Positions 12,722-24,485 of a stretch of DNA of 64,000 nucleotides are shown in pieces. A program made the position numbers and the translations under genes. This DNA is from Blepharisma stoltei (Eukaryota; Ciliophora; Heterotrichea; Heterotrichida; Blepharismidae), in NCBI GenBank assembly GCA_914767885.1, contig CAJZBQ010000013.1, positions 1 to 64,000 on the forward strand. Reading direction: 5' to 3'. The notes beneath the pieces were generated by a model. That model had not been told where the DNA came from. It saw only the letters and a list, made by a program, of their open reading frames with translations, and did no database searches. The number at the start of each line of letters is the position of its first letter. Positions within the stretch are counted from its first letter, which is position 1.

Positions 12722-15700
12722 ATGTCAACTCTGTTGTTTATACTTTTTCTTCCAGTATTTTCTTTAAATGACACCAGCAGCCTTGGAGAACTCTATTTAA
12801 GTTACGGGGAATTTGTCCAGCTCTATTTATCAGAATATTTCGAAGGCAATTACTTGACATACTCTATAACTCGAACAAACATGACAAACCAAGAGCTTCT
12901 TCTTCAGCATTCATACGATTTCAAATTTAATTCCTTCGTGCCTTATGCAAGCCCCACTCCAAACGAGGTCCGTATGAATTCCCGCTTAGGCTCGTTCCCC
13001 TCCTGGAGCAATGATGAAATTCAAGTCATTTTGGGTTTTCATCAAAATTTCATTTTATTATATAATTTATCACTATCTACAGGGGATCTCCAAATAGCAG
13101 ATCGCCAGCCTATCGAAACTGGGTATAATCTCCCAAAAATCTTACAAATTGAATTTATTCAAGATTTTGATTCAATAGATCTCCCATCAAATTTAATCAT
13201 ATTGATGAGTCAATATGATGTAAACCAAACCCAGCCTAAGATGAGGCATGACGTCTATATGGCAGGCATAGACAATTTTAATAATATAGTACAAAAAATC
13301 TCGTTTGTGGGATTAAATGAAATTACTTATGCTTCAAAGGTAATGCTAAGCTCTGGGAGTTCATTGGATCATTTGATAATTTATGGGGAATTTAGCGAAG
13401 AGAATGCTATTTTTGTGTATGATGTGACTAATCAAGAATCCCCCAAATTAATTCAAAAAATTCAGCAGTTTTTTATGTCTGAGGACCAGTTTTCAATCGC
13501 GAGCGTGATTTGGGAAGACGGTTTGCTTTATACTCTTGATACAAATTCTGGATTTATGGTATATGACATAACATCAAAAGATGGACTGCTTAAAGAAGCA
13601 AAATATATTGATTTAAGTTTCTGTGGAAGTGCAAATAGCATGTGGCGCGACTGAAATCCTTTTGATGACACCAAATTTACATTAAGCACTGAAAATGGAT
13701 TTCTTATAGGAAATCTTCCAAATAGTATAAGTGGGTGGGTGCCAGGAATAGACTCAAATGGGACTTTTTCAGAAAGTTTGCTTACTCAATACGTTGGAGG
13801 TTTTTATTTTACTCAAACTTCAACTGATCAGCTCACAGTAATCTCAAATTTTTATAGTAGCCCCAGAATTTTATTCCAGGTGAGCATTGGTGAAGAAGTT
13901 GGCGATACCTATTATGAAGGAGGCCAATGGAGCATATTTCAAAACCCAGAAACCAAACTTTTTTATTATATAAGAAATGACGATGATGGAATTCGAGTAT
14001 TTACAATTAATATAACTGACTGAAATCTCTGGATTTCAGGTGACTCGTCTTATTATGCTAATATTGCTGCTGAATCCGAAAACTCTGGCCATAAAACAAT
14101 TAATACCATCACTGTGCATTCAATTCCTGCAGACTCCCAAGAAATTTTGAAAGCTCATAACCATAGACCTACAGTGATTGATCCAATTGAAGTTTCTTTT
14201 GTGGGAGACTCTTCAGAGCTAGTTTTAACCCCAACATCATATTTCTCAGGACCAAATATGACTTTTACATTACAAGCATCGATTCCTGAGTATTTTGAGG
14301 TTTCTTCGTCTCCTATCAAAAAGCTCAGTTTATTTTCAAGCACAAGTTTGCCTGAAAATGTCACAAATATTGAGATTATTGAAGATGGAATTTATTATTT
14401 TTATGAGAATGGACTTAGATATGAATCATTTGCAGATCCATATTATGATGGTTTTTTGATTGTATCTAACCCTTTAAAAGTGACTAGAAATATGGCTGGC
14501 ACATTGGTTTATTGAAAAATGGATGATAAATTTTATATATCTTCTTTCCCTCCTAATATGAATACCTCAATTCAGTATTGGAATACAGAAATTGAATGCT
14601 TGTATTTTTTTATGAATAATGAAAATTTAATCTGTGCAGATCAAACACAAATAGATGCTTATGAATTTCAATTTCAAGCTATATTCATAAGCAAATTTTC
14701 TATTAGAGGAGAAGATTTTGATGGTGGATATCAATGAAATATTACTGGCTTGAAATCTTATACACCTTCCGATTCCCAGAATGTTTATTTATTGCTTTTG
14801 AATAATAATGAAATTTTATATGAAATCAATATGATAGAAATAAAAGAAAGCAAACCTTTATATAGCTATTGAGCCCAAAATTATGTTCCTCAAGATGTTT
14901 TTGGGTTTACTGCTTCTGAATCAATGCTATATTTTGTTCTAAACGATGGAACGATATATGCATTCAATTTTGCTTTAAAATATGAGAGAATAATCCCTAC
15001 AAATGCTGATGGGCAGATTATTTCGCTAAGTAACGTAAAAGATGAATTATTTATATATTCAGGAAACGAATTATATATATACAATTGTGATCAGCCAGTT
15101 CATAATACGCTATTTTCATCCATTCATATAAATCAAGGATGTTTAACTTCAATTTCTGAAGCAGACAGTATTGGAGCTTACATTGGTATCTTATGCCCAG
15201 ATAAAAATGTGAAAAACCTTGAAATATATTCTGTGGTGTGCCCAAATGCTGATTCTTCATCAAGTGTAGATGGTGAGTGTATTCTCCTAAGTAATATTGA
15301 AATTAAAATTGGAATGCCTAAGGAGGTTTCTGACATTATGGCTCATGGAAAATATTCAATTATAGCTCAAAATGGATTCAGCTCAACCCAAGTGGATATT
15401 CCGCTGACTTTTATATTAGATGGAGAATTAATATGGTTCAAATCCCAATACTGGGACATATCAAAAGATGTCCCATACAACAAAGCCGAGAAAATTGACC
15501 TAAGTGAAATATTTTTTGGACAAGGACTCAGGACGAAAATCAATATAAATGGCTTATATATTGAAAGTAATATAACACAAGGGACGCCAGCTTATGTCAC
15601 TGATAGAATTCAGGAGAATGGATTTTATAACTCAACAGCCTCAGATATGTTTTACTCGCATACTATTATTACGAATACAAACCTTGTTATAATTCTTTCT

Positions 15701-17221
15701 GAAGCTAATGATATTCTTATATTGGATGCCAATAATTCTGAGATTGGACCATTGATAGCTTTAAATATTTCTGAATATCTTAATTATCCAGATGCCAAAT
15801 GTAATTGAATTGACACATTTTCTCATGTAAACGGGGATTTATGTTTGCTGGCTACTTCTTGCTCTTATTATATAGACCAGATCCTAACAAATTCTACTGG
15901 TAATATCAGTATCAAAACTCAAATAAAATCAATAGTTTTATGGGAATTTGATTATAATCATCTCAAAGTCACAAATACCCTTAATTTAAGAACTTCATCT
16001 CAACTTTCCTTTTTAAAGATTATAGCAATAAACTCCCAGGATTTTGAAATCATAGGCTTTGATACTCCTCTAGGTGAAGAAGATGTTGAAAACCCAAACA
16101 ATAACGTACTGCGCTTTTCCGGATCCTGAAAGTCTGGAACTATGGTTCTAAAACAGCTAGAAATCTTAAATTTCATCACACTTAATTTGCAATCATTTTT
16201 TGCAGTTATGGTTGATGGGAAAAACATTGACGAAAAATCCACGTACTACTACGTTGTCGATAACTTATATGGAATCAGAATTCTTAAATCTCCAAAAGAT
16301 TCTACTTCAGAATTAGTCCAATCAATAGAAGTCCAGTATTCTGACCCATTAGACTCCATCGGAGTTTGTAAAAATTCTGTATATGCCCGCTCCTTTAGCG
16401 GAACAATGAAGAGGTTCAAAATGATCAACCCTGAAAAATTAGAAGTAGAAACAGTTTTCAATGCTTATAACACTTATGGCATGTCTTTTCTATCCCAGCC
16501 ATGCCTCATTGTTTGTACAGAAAATGAAGAATTTATTGCGAGCTCTGTATGGTCAGCTGAAAACAGCTTTGGGATCAGGATTTGGGATACCAAGACTTAT
16601 AATGTCTCGACAATTGTGTCTGATTTGTATGTTTCTCATACCTATGACCCATTTAGGCCTGCAAGCGTTAAATTCTTGAATTCAAGCACAGTAACAACAA
16701 TTGCACAGTATGGAGCCATTTATAAAAGCTATGAAATTAACCCAAATCTACTTGTGATACCTAAGATGAGTGAAGCTGAGTATAACTCACTTGTAGATAG
16801 TTGGGGCACAAGCACGTTTTATATAATAATTACAGCTGAAAACATGAACAACAGTGCTAATACTACTGTGATGTGTAGAAATAAAAACCTAATGGGCAAA
16901 TTACAGGGTTTTTTATATGAAATTAAAGCGCTTGCTTTGGATTTTTTTACAAAATTATCTTATTTTTATAGATTAAATATACCCCCTTGAGCTTTTATTC
17001 ACAGGGTCACTGTAATGCTGCTGAAGAGAAGCCACAAAACTAATCACCAAAACGAAGAAATTTATTGGTGGGTGTGGTTCTTTGCTGCAATTGGATTCGT
17101 TACAACGGCTGCAGGTGTTTGGTATGGAATCAGATATTTATTAAGAAGGAAAAAGATGAAATACGTTGCAGAAAGGCCAATATCATATACTGATATGGAG
17201 CAGCTAAGCATAGATCTATAA
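12722..17221 (+). CDS. Large type I membrane glycoprotein, unknown
   Basis: One continuous 1,500-codon frame (1,499 aa) when TGA is read as Trp; it crosses TGA at 13652, 14021, 14513, 14735, 14870, 15806, 16127 and 16988 and stops at TAA. The N-terminus is a signal peptide (MSTLLFILFLPVFSL). A single transmembrane helix lies near residues 1440-1465, followed by a basic stop (RRKKMK) and a short cytoplasmic tail ending SIDL. The ectodomain is rich in Asn, Ser, Tyr and N-glycosylation sequons, and contains repeated beta-strand-like segments with GNELYIYN or NDILILDAN patterns, suggesting propeller-type folding. No enzyme motif was seen. It is likely a surface or endomembrane protein. The next gene starts 20 bp downstream. 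Confidence 0.85.
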
Positions 17222-17241
17222 TTAAATATTCAATTTAAATA

Positions 17242-18180
17242 ATGTACAAAAAAATAGATTTGTTTCCATCTCTAATTCCTGATGTACAGAGCATAACCCC
17301 ACCAAGAAAGGCGGATTTTTCTCTTCCACCGCTGAAATTTTCCAAAAACCAAGAAAAACCATCACCAAATGCCAGTCCTTTAAGAATTGACCCAAAATAT
17401 CAATTAAAAATCTCCGCAATTTCGAGCAGCCAAGTTTCTCCAGTCCCAATCCAAAACGTAGATTTTAGTAAAAGTAAAAGAAAGGCTAAGAACAAGTTTT
17501 CGTTTATTAAAAAAGCTGAAGAAGTGATGAGTCCTTTTCCTCCCCCTTTGGAGATTCTTAATGCAAAGCTTCAAAACAAGCTGAAATGCTCTAGACTATT
17601 AGATATTACAGTGGCTTTCCCTGTGAAACAGAATAAAAAAGAGTATATAAGAATTAACAGAAACCAGTCTTTAACCCCGCACGGGAAGCTTGCAAGGTCT
17701 CCTACTCATTTCGACTCCCCAAAGCAGAGTACTTATCCAGAACAAATTAAACAAGCATTTAGGCCAAAATTAATCCAGCGAATAATCCCGTTAGAATTGT
17801 CATTACCTCCCGATAAAATTGGGCTAAGATATGTAAATACCAACTACAAAGACGTATCAAGAGCCAAAAGATCGAAATCAGAACTTGTATCATACCTAAA
17901 AAGAAAACCTCTCAAACATCATAAAGTAAAAGAAAACAACATAATATCAGACTCCGAGCTATCACAAAACTCTTCAAGAAAAATTGTCCTTAATAAACGA
18001 AGCAAGAATCAGCAAGCAATTACACTTGATCACGATTACGAGTTGAGCGCTCATGATAAGCATTCCTTCGACGTAGCATGCTATGTAAAAGAATTAAGCT
18101 CTACAGAGAGCTCGAAATCTATCATTTCTATCCTTCCCTCAGCTTTTCAAAACTCGACCCAAATTTTGACGTTAACTTAA
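17242..18180 (+). CDS. Basic, disordered protein, unknown
   Basis: An uninterrupted 312-aa frame from ATG to TAA. The sequence is Lys-, Ser- and Pro-rich, with clusters such as KSKRKAKNKFSFIKKAE and RSKSELVSYLKRKPLKHHK and many S-P or T-P sites. It probably has little fixed structure and could be cytoskeletal or a kinase substrate, but I recognise no domain. It starts 20 bp after the preceding gene and ends 2 bp before the stop of the convergent STRIP gene, so 3' UTRs must be minute or overlapping. Confidence 0.75.
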   Translation: MYKKIDLFPSLIPDVQSITPPRKADFSLPPLKFSKNQEKPSPNASPLRIDPKYQLKISAISSSQVSPVPIQNVDFSKSKRKAKNKFSFIKKAEEVMSPFPPPLEILNAKLQNKLKCSRLLDITVAFPVKQNKKEYIRINRNQSLTPHGKLARSPTHFDSPKQSTYPEQIKQAFRPKLIQRIIPLELSLPPDKIGLRYVNTNYKDVSRAKRSKSELVSYLKRKPLKHHKVKENNIISDSELSQNSSRKIVLNKRSKNQQAITLDHDYELSAHDKHSFDVACYVKELSSTESSKSIISILPSAFQNSTQILTLT

Positions 18181-18182
18181 TA

Positions 18183-20052
18183 TTAAAACATATAATTATA
18201 CCCCCAGACATTTTCTTCTAACCATTCTTCATATTTCTCATGGAAATCCTGTGGCAGCTGTGGGGAGTCTTCAATTTTTTGATCAAGTCCTTGCCAATAA
18301 TGATAAAAATTAAACTCATGATTTATTTGTCGCACTTCGTCTGCTGTCAAAGTCTCAGTGTTTTCTATATCATTGATCCAGTCTTCGCCTTTGTTTTGGA
18401 GTCTGTGATAAATTGCGGATATTATATGCATATTTGATGGGTAGCTTTTTCATTTTTTATTGAGATATTTTACTTGCACTCTTAGTAGCTTTAAAGAGTC
18501 TATTTGAATTTCTTCAACTTGCAGCTTATTGAGGATTCTTTTGAAAATAAGAGAAGATTTGTATTGAATGAGATTGTCCTTAATTCTCTCTGGGTGATTT
18601 TTTACTAGCTTGTAGGTCACTTTTAGCATGGTCGAAATACAGTCTTCTACGATTTTTTCACTGTGGATTTCAGAAAAACAAGGTAAAGCTGGGGTTTTTA
18701 TGACCTCGTTCCCTGAAAAATCTTGGTTTAAGAATTTTAAAAATACTAAAATCCCGTTAGCATCTGCCATAAGCTGGCTTAGATATGAGAACTGCACAAT
18801 GTGGTTTAGCTTAAACCTCATCATCAGTAATAAGAATATTTTAGATATGTAGAGTCCTGTAATGAATTTATGTCTTGTGTGTTCTGCTGAATGAGTTGAC
18901 TCGTTACATTGTTGGCATTGACAATTAAATCTTCTCCGAAAGCCTGCAAAGCATTCTTCATTTTCTTCAAACATCCTCAGAGGAGACAGCCATTCTTCTT
19001 TAATGTCAACCCCATTAGTATTAGCATTTGGGCAGCAGTTTAATAATGCTCGCAATAAGCCCACAACAATGATCTGTGGGAGAGGGTTTTCTTTTCTCAT
19101 CATTCTCCTCTACAATAAAACTCACGTAAAACATTTCAACAGCGTTATTAGGTGGAATTCTGTGTCTTGGAGTCTCTGCTTTTAATCCTTCTAAAATCTC
19201 TTTACTCTTCCTCTTTGGTTAATTATTTTTTTATAAAATTTATATATAATAAATTGTTTTTTCAAAATTTAAAAAATCAATTTTCGTAAAGATTGAGGAG
19301 TAAATTAAATTAATTTGTAAAATTTATCCTTTAAAATACAAGCTGTCTAAATTTTAACCGAAAATTAGTTAGAGATTTCATTATATTAATTATCACTTAT
19401 ATATCAAAATATTTTTTCATAAAAAATTTTGTTTGCTTGCAGAGGGTGCCAAAACATAGGGATTTTTACAATGGTTTTATTCGCTCGGGGAGTTAGAGAA
19501 TTTTGTTTCATTTTTATTAGGAAAATCCAAAATGAGCTCTATATATGCCAAATAAAGCATTGACACTTTTTTTATCGGGATAAAGCTGATTTCTGTGGAA
19601 ATTTTGATTAAATGCATTAAGGCATCTTCAAGGGTGGAGGAATAAAACGCTGTGTCAGATTTTAATTCCTCTTGAGGGAGAAATTTAAACATAAGAAAAA
19701 GAATGTTTAAAGCTGTGCGCAGTTCTTGCTCTTGAGCCATGCTGTGCTCTGAGCTATTTATCTCTTCAGAAACTAACGCTAAATAGTTCGCAAGAATCGG
19801 GAGCGCTCCTTGCTCTGACAGTCTCATTGCAGCTTCTTGGATGCTTGAGATTCATTGAGCTCTGCTAGAATTGCAATCTTTCATTAATAAGGAATATAGA
19901 GCACTGCTGGCTTTTCTTCGCACTTCTTTGCTGGCTCCTTCAAGAAACTCCAGCATGTCGCTTTCATTTCCATTCCAATCGGAAAGTGAGTGTAAATGTA
20001 AATCAAGCTCTTCTGAAAAGCTGAAAAAGTAATCAACTTCTTCAAAATTCAT
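18183..20052 (-). CDS. STRIPAK subunit, STRIP/Far11 family
   Basis: The C-terminal 90 residues match the striatin-interacting protein family (STRIP1/2, yeast Far11): L-K-L-L-R-V-Q-x-K-Y-L-x-x-x-W-K, then A-I-Y-H-R-L-x-x-x-x-x-D-W and L-P-x-D-F-x-x-x-Y-x-x-W-L-E-x-x-V. The middle has the helical L-L-R-A-L-L and F-K-L-N-H-I-V-Q-F-x-Y region. In animals and fungi this protein scaffolds PP2A with GCK kinases. The coding frame needs TGA as Trp (just after the L-N-K-K motif), a 16-nt intron (19110-19125) and removal of a 291-bp IES (19203-19493). The spliced length is then 521 codons. That is shorter than metazoan STRIPs, with a reduced N-terminal N1221-like part. Start at the ATG at 20052. Confidence 0.86.
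19110..19125 (-). other. 16-nt intron in STRIP gene
   Basis: GTGAGTTTTATTGTAG on the minus strand. Its removal shifts the frame from the segment ending V-E-M-F-Y to the one beginning R-R-M-M-R-K, joining two long open frames. Confidence 0.85.
19203..19493. mobile_element. IES of the GTGAGCGAAC family in STRIP gene
   Basis: On the minus strand it begins TAACTCCCCGAGCGAATAAA and ends in GGAAGAG before TA. TA flanks are at 19203-19204 and 19494-19495. The middle contains the family core GATATATAAGTGATAATTA (around 19385-19410). Excision joins T-K-F-S to K-E-I-L-E-G-L and restores one frame. The 3' inverted repeat is worn, so this is an older copy. Confidence 0.88.
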
Positions 20053-20103
20053 TTTTTAAATGCATTTAAAGAAATATGAAAGATAATAAATTGTGTTAAG
20101 CTA

Positions 20104-21631
20104 TTAGAGGTCAGATTTTTGGTTTCTATTATTTTTGATGAATTTGTGAAGTTCTGAGAAACTTATGTCCTCATCGTACTCAAAAATCAATGGATTTGCT
20201 TTGTCGTTATGACTAATGTAGAAGATTGCTGGGATAGAATCAGGCTGCAAACCCTCTGGAAGCCTGTTTAGAGTTCCTTCTATTTTGGCAAAAATTATTT
20301 CGCTGTTTAATTCTGCTAATTTTTCAAACATAGGGAGCACTTTTTCACAGTCCTCACAGTCTAAAGAGTAAACAAACAGCGCAATATCTTTTTTTGCATT
20401 TTCTAGCTTTTCATATATATTTTTCCCTACATATTTATAAACTCCTTTTTCTACTTCTTTATCAGGGATCTCTTCTGACAGCACAAATGGCTCCAAAGTT
20501 CCATCAATATATTTTTGAATAAATTCCGTGATTTTTTCTACCTGCAAAGATCCGTTTTTGACCATTTCACTTTCATTCAAAATGTACATATTTTTCATGT
20601 CGTCAATCATTAAAAGATGCTTATTCTATGTAGAATTTACGTTTTTGAACACTTTGATTTCATCAAGCAGCCATGTGTAGTCGTTTCTTTTAGCGACTGC
20701 ATATGTGAACTTTTGGTTGAAGTTTGATATGGCTCTGCTGAATCTGGAAATTACATATCTTGTGCCTGATGGGTTTGTTCGTGGAGAAATCTCTGCGTAC
20801 AAGCAAACTATTGTGTCAGCTTTTTTAGTCAGAATAGGCTCGGTATTGGGGTTTAGTCAGGATAATTTTCCAAAAAAATTATTCAGCTGTATGGTAATTA
20901 AGAAAGGGAATATAAATTATAGAGATATTTATTTTTTAAATGGGTATATCAAAAATCGTATCTGCAACTTTATCGATGTTTTCTATATTTTTTATATAAA
21001 AATATCTTTCCTCTTCATTTAAAACCAGCATTGGAGGTCTTGCAACCACAATTCCATCATTTATATTCAAAATTTTAGCGATTTCTTCACTAAAGGTATA
21101 TGCGAATGGCAGAAAGTGCTTGCTGGCGTTTGCGATTTCCATAAATAGTTTGAACTTTGGGCTTCTTTTAGGAAAAACGCCTAATACAATTCCATCAGTG
21201 CTGCATTTAGTGCTCAAAGAGCTATTAAAGTCAGCAAAATTCTCAAAAATTGGAATATTTTCAGTCATTCTCATAAAAGTTGCTTCTATTTCTGCAGGCT
21301 CAAATGACCCAGTATAAATGATATATTTTTCAGCGTTGGCAGGGTAAATAATGATGTGTGGGTATCCTTCTAATTGATAATTCGCAGCTATTTGGGCTCC
21401 TTCTTCATTCATTATGTCAACTAAAGCAAATTCTTGGTCAGGCAATTTTGATGCGATTTTAGAAAATTGGTCTTGGAAGACCATGCATGGATGTAGGGAA
21501 GAAGAGCAAAATGAGATAAATCGGCCTTTTCCTGATTTTTGATAAATAAATTCTTCTAAATCTGCTGCTCCTATGTGTGAAAATTTAGCTAATCCTAGAG
21601 TGACAGAGAAAAGGAAGAGAAGAAACTCCAT
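20104..21631 (-). CDS. Protein disulfide isomerase-like protein (ER)
   Basis: Starts with a signal peptide (MEFLLFLFSVTLGLA) and ends in KSDL, a recognised variant of the ER-retrieval signal. The length after removing a 15-nt intron and an inferred 34-bp IES is 493 codons, typical of a four-thioredoxin-domain PDI (a-b-b'-a'). The first domain has CSSSLHPC where an active PDI has CGHC; the last has a CEDC motif in the expected beta-alpha position. So at most one site is a standard CxxC, and the protein may be mainly a chaperone or redox-divergent member. One in-frame TGA reads as Trp. If the small IES is wrong, this is two adjacent frames. Confidence 0.8.
20626..20640 (-). other. 15-nt intron in PDI-like gene
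   Basis: GTAAATTCTACATAG on the minus strand; removing it joins K-V-F-K-N to N-K-H-L-L-M in frame. Confidence 0.85.
20911..20944. mobile_element. Candidate 34-bp IES in PDI-like gene
   Basis: Two TATA sequences 34 bp apart flank a segment holding stops in both the upstream and downstream frames. Collapsing them gives F-D-I-F-P-F-L with no frameshift and brings the gene to a multiple of three. No inverted repeat is visible. It is inferred only from the reading frame and the family length. Confidence 0.55.
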
Positions 21632-21635
21632 TTAC

Positions 21636-22029
21636 TAACTCCCCCCCCCCCCCCCTCCGTGAGCGAACAAAACCATAGAAAAATCGCCATTTTTTGACCA
21701 AAAACCCACCCTCCGTGAGTGAACAAAAATTTTTTTTAATAGAAAAAATTTTAATGGAAAAAAAAATTTTGATATATAAGTGATAATTAGTATAATGAAA
21801 TCTAGAGCTAATTCTGTTTAATTTTAAACAAATTGCGTTTTAAAACATAAATTTTGCAAATTAAATTAATATTTGCTTCCCAATTTTTGCAAATTAGGAT
21901 TTTTTTAAATTTCGAAAAAAAATATTCTTTATAAAATTTATATATAAATTTTTTTTTAAAAAAAAAAAATTAACCCCCCTCCGTGAGCGAACAAAATTTT
22001 TTTGTTCGCTCACGGAGGGGGGGGGGGAG
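21636..22029. mobile_element. IES/MITE, GTGAGCGAAC family, fresh copy A
   Basis: A 394-bp element: TAACT, a run of 15 C, then TCCGTGAGCGAACAAAA on the left, with the reverse complement ending in GGAG and TA (22030-22031) on the right. A second, internal pair of the GTGAGCGAAC block lies near each end, so each end can form a hairpin. The core carries GATATATAAGTGATAATTAG. It sits 4 bp upstream of the PDI start codon, so it would interrupt the 5' leader. It is nearly identical to 54162-54550. Confidence 0.92.
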
Positions 22030-22031
22030 TA

Positions 22032-23167
22032 AGAGAGATTAGCATCAGATAAATAGTCAAGCCTTCACAGAAATTATGATTGTGATGCAATGAAGTTAGA
22101 AAGCTCAAATTTCCCTCTGGCTTGAATTTTAGTTATATGCAAGAAATTGGCTCAAAGCCCCTAAAATTCATTCATTGTATAGAAATACTTACTTAGCCAT
22201 CTAAAATGTGCAAGTTAATTGAAAAAAATCTACATGAGTAAGAAAATTCTTTTAACTTATTAAATTTTTCATGTAATTTTTGAAAATAAAAATAATAGTT
22301 CTTGCACATTATCACAGCTTTCAAAAAAATATTGCACGATATCGGAGAGGAAAGCCAGGAAAAAAATATTGGAGTAGTATCAACACATAGAAACAATTCT
22401 ATATGCTAATTAGTTACGCCGTCTATATCGCACACCTACTAAAATGTGCCATTTATTATTGCTCGCTTAGCTAAACAAATTACATATTTTAATCACAAAT
22501 AGCATATATTAAGGCGCTCATTCTTTAAAAATTAGAATTCAATAGCACTTGCTCAAAAATTGATTGAGCCTTAATGGCAAATGCTGTATCATTTTCTATA
22601 AAGCAATTTTCTAATTACTGTTCTAGCGAAAGCACAACTTTGAGTTTGTTTGTTGATGCTTACGTAACACATAAGAAAAGCCTTATATGCTATAGAAGGC
22701 ACCATCACTCTTGCACTTTCATAGAGCTGTGCATGGTTGGCTTATGTTGGGGTAGTAGTATAGCGAGTGCTCCCCTATAGATCTTTAAGAAAAATGCCTT
22801 TCAAAAAAAAAACTTAGTTTAAAATTCCAAAAAAAGCTAAAAAGTCAAATTCATTTTAAAAATTTCATTATATACATCCTATTTGTCAATTCTAAAATTG
22901 ACTTTCCAGATTTTTCTTTAATTTAAAATTATTTAAAAGTAATTGTCCTGAGATCTAAAGTGAGGCTTGTGCTATAACACAAAGAAATGGTCCTCTGTGC
23001 TAATTGTATCTCCGTCTCTTTCACACTTGCTTATAGCTCGTGCTATAAATACATTTGCAAGCAAAATCCGCTTAAAAAGAGAAGAATATAATAGGCTCTT
23101 CTTAATTATTATCCACTAAAAAAAACTAATCCATTTCATTTATTCCAGGTCAGATAATAATTTGAAA
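22032..23167. other. Intergenic, no gene seen
   Basis: About 1.1 kb of AT-rich DNA between the divergent PDI-like and ArfGAP genes, so promoters of both probably lie here. A few short GC-richer patches (22410-22470, 22680-22770, 22960-23060) contain weak palindromes ending in CTATAG or TATAGC, but no element could be closed. Confidence 0.55.
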
Positions 23168-24483
23168 ATGAACACTGATCAACGTGTCTCGGCTCTCTTC
23201 AGTAAACCAGGAAATCAGACGTGTGCTGACTGTAATTCAAGGAACCCACGCTGGCTCAGTATTCCATTAGGGGTATTTATCTGTATTCAATGCAGCGGCA
23301 TGCATAGACACTTGGGGACTCACATTTCCTTTGTCCGCTCAGCTACACTTGATAAGTGGACTCCAGAGCAGCTCCACATCTTTGAAAGATTAGATAACAA
23401 CGTGGCGAATGCTTATTGGGAAAAGCATATGCAGGATTCGAATTTGAAACCTAAAGAAACTGACAGCCCGCAAAAGGTCTTGAGCTTTCTTACTGTCTCC
23501 TCTATGAGCGAACAAAAAATTTGGATTTTAGTAAATTTTTTTTCTGAAAAAATCCATTTTCGTAAGTAAAAATTTATTTAAATTCCAAATTTATGTATTA
23601 AAATGAAAGCTGTTTAAAATTTAGCAGAATTAGCTTGAGATTTCATTATACTAATTATCACTTATATACCAAATATTTTTTTCATAAAATATAGAATTTC
23701 CCATATTTGACTATTTGCCCTTGATTTGCCCACTTGAAAATTTTTTTTGGCTCGACCAGTACCATATGGTTTGGTCTAATCAAAAAATTTTCTCAGTGAG
23801 CAAATCAAGGGCAAACAGCGCCATCTATGGGAAAATTCTATAATTTTAGTTCATTGTTTTGTCCAAAAAAATCGAGATTTTCAATGGTTTGTTCGCTCAC
23901 GGAGGGGATTAGGGAAAAATACGAGCATAAAAAATGGGTAAACAAGGACGAGTTGAATCCTGTCCAAAGAATCAAAAGAGGTGAAACAGTCCAGCAGCCT
24001 AAAGCCCAAGAAGACAAGCAGCCTAAGGCTCAAGCCATGAAGCCCAGAGCGCCGCAAACAAACTCAATCAATTTATTAGACGGTGATTTTATAGCTCCTT
24101 CATCCCAGCCTAGAAATGCAGTTCTAAACGACGATTTTATCCGCTTCGATCTTGTAGTTGATGTCCCTGCAATCCAAGAAACTAAGTCTATTAACACCTG
24201 GCCAGCAACAAACAGCATCGTTTTTCAAGAAAGAAATGTAGAAGAGAGAAACTTCAAGCAAATCGAAGAAAGAAACACCAAAACCCTTGACGACAGAGAC
24301 AAGAAAATCCGAGATGTGATGGCAATGTACAATAATAATAGTCTGCAAAGTCCAGACATGAACCGAAACACTCAGCAACAAAAGCAACAATTTCAGTCTT
24401 TAGGAGCTCTTGCCGCACAGAAGTTTTTATCAGGAGAGAGAGCCGACTTTGGGTATAGCAATAGCTACTGGCCAAGTTTCTAA
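23168..24483 (+). CDS. ArfGAP-domain protein
   Basis: The N-terminal zinc finger has C19-x2-C22-x16-C39-x2-C42 (CADC and CIQC) followed by SGMHRHLG, with the conserved Arg that stimulates GTP hydrolysis on ARF, and V-R-S-x-x-L-D-x-W. It would act on ARF small GTPases in coat-vesicle traffic. The domain is split by a 419-bp IES (23491-23909); removing it at TA joins S-F-L to R-E-K-Y-E-H-K-K-W, the expected end of the domain, and gives 299 codons. The rest is Gln- and Asn-rich with QPKAQ repeats and a L-L-D-G-D-F motif, as in ArfGAPs that bind coat proteins. ATG 23168 is chosen; a TTG two codons upstream is unlikely. Confidence 0.92.
23491..23909. mobile_element. IES of GTGAGCGAAC family in ArfGAP gene
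   Basis: Bounded by TA at 23491-23492 and 23910-23911. The left end has CTCCTCTATGAGCGAACAAA and the right end TGTTCGCTCACGGAGGGGAT. The core (minus strand) GATATATAAGTGATAATTAG lies around 23640-23680. A different TIR element is nested inside at 23690-23842. Excision restores the ArfGAP domain. Confidence 0.92.
23690..23842. mobile_element. Nested 153-bp TIR element
   Basis: Ends are TATAGAATTTCCCATA on the left and, on the other strand, TATAGAATTTTCCCATAGAT on the right. TTTGCCCTTGATTTGC is shared in inverted orientation further in. It lies in the right half of the ArfGAP IES, so one element has transposed into another. No ORF. Confidence 0.8.
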
Positions 24484-24485
24484 AT

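Noticed and set aside
12722-17221. Series of eight or more short ORFs in one frame
   Set aside because: They are one frame split only by TGA; under UGA = Trp they form a single gene with a signal peptide and a membrane anchor.
22193-22780. Short ORFs between the PDI and ArfGAP genes
   Set aside because: Weak composition, no domain, and no support from IES or intron structure.
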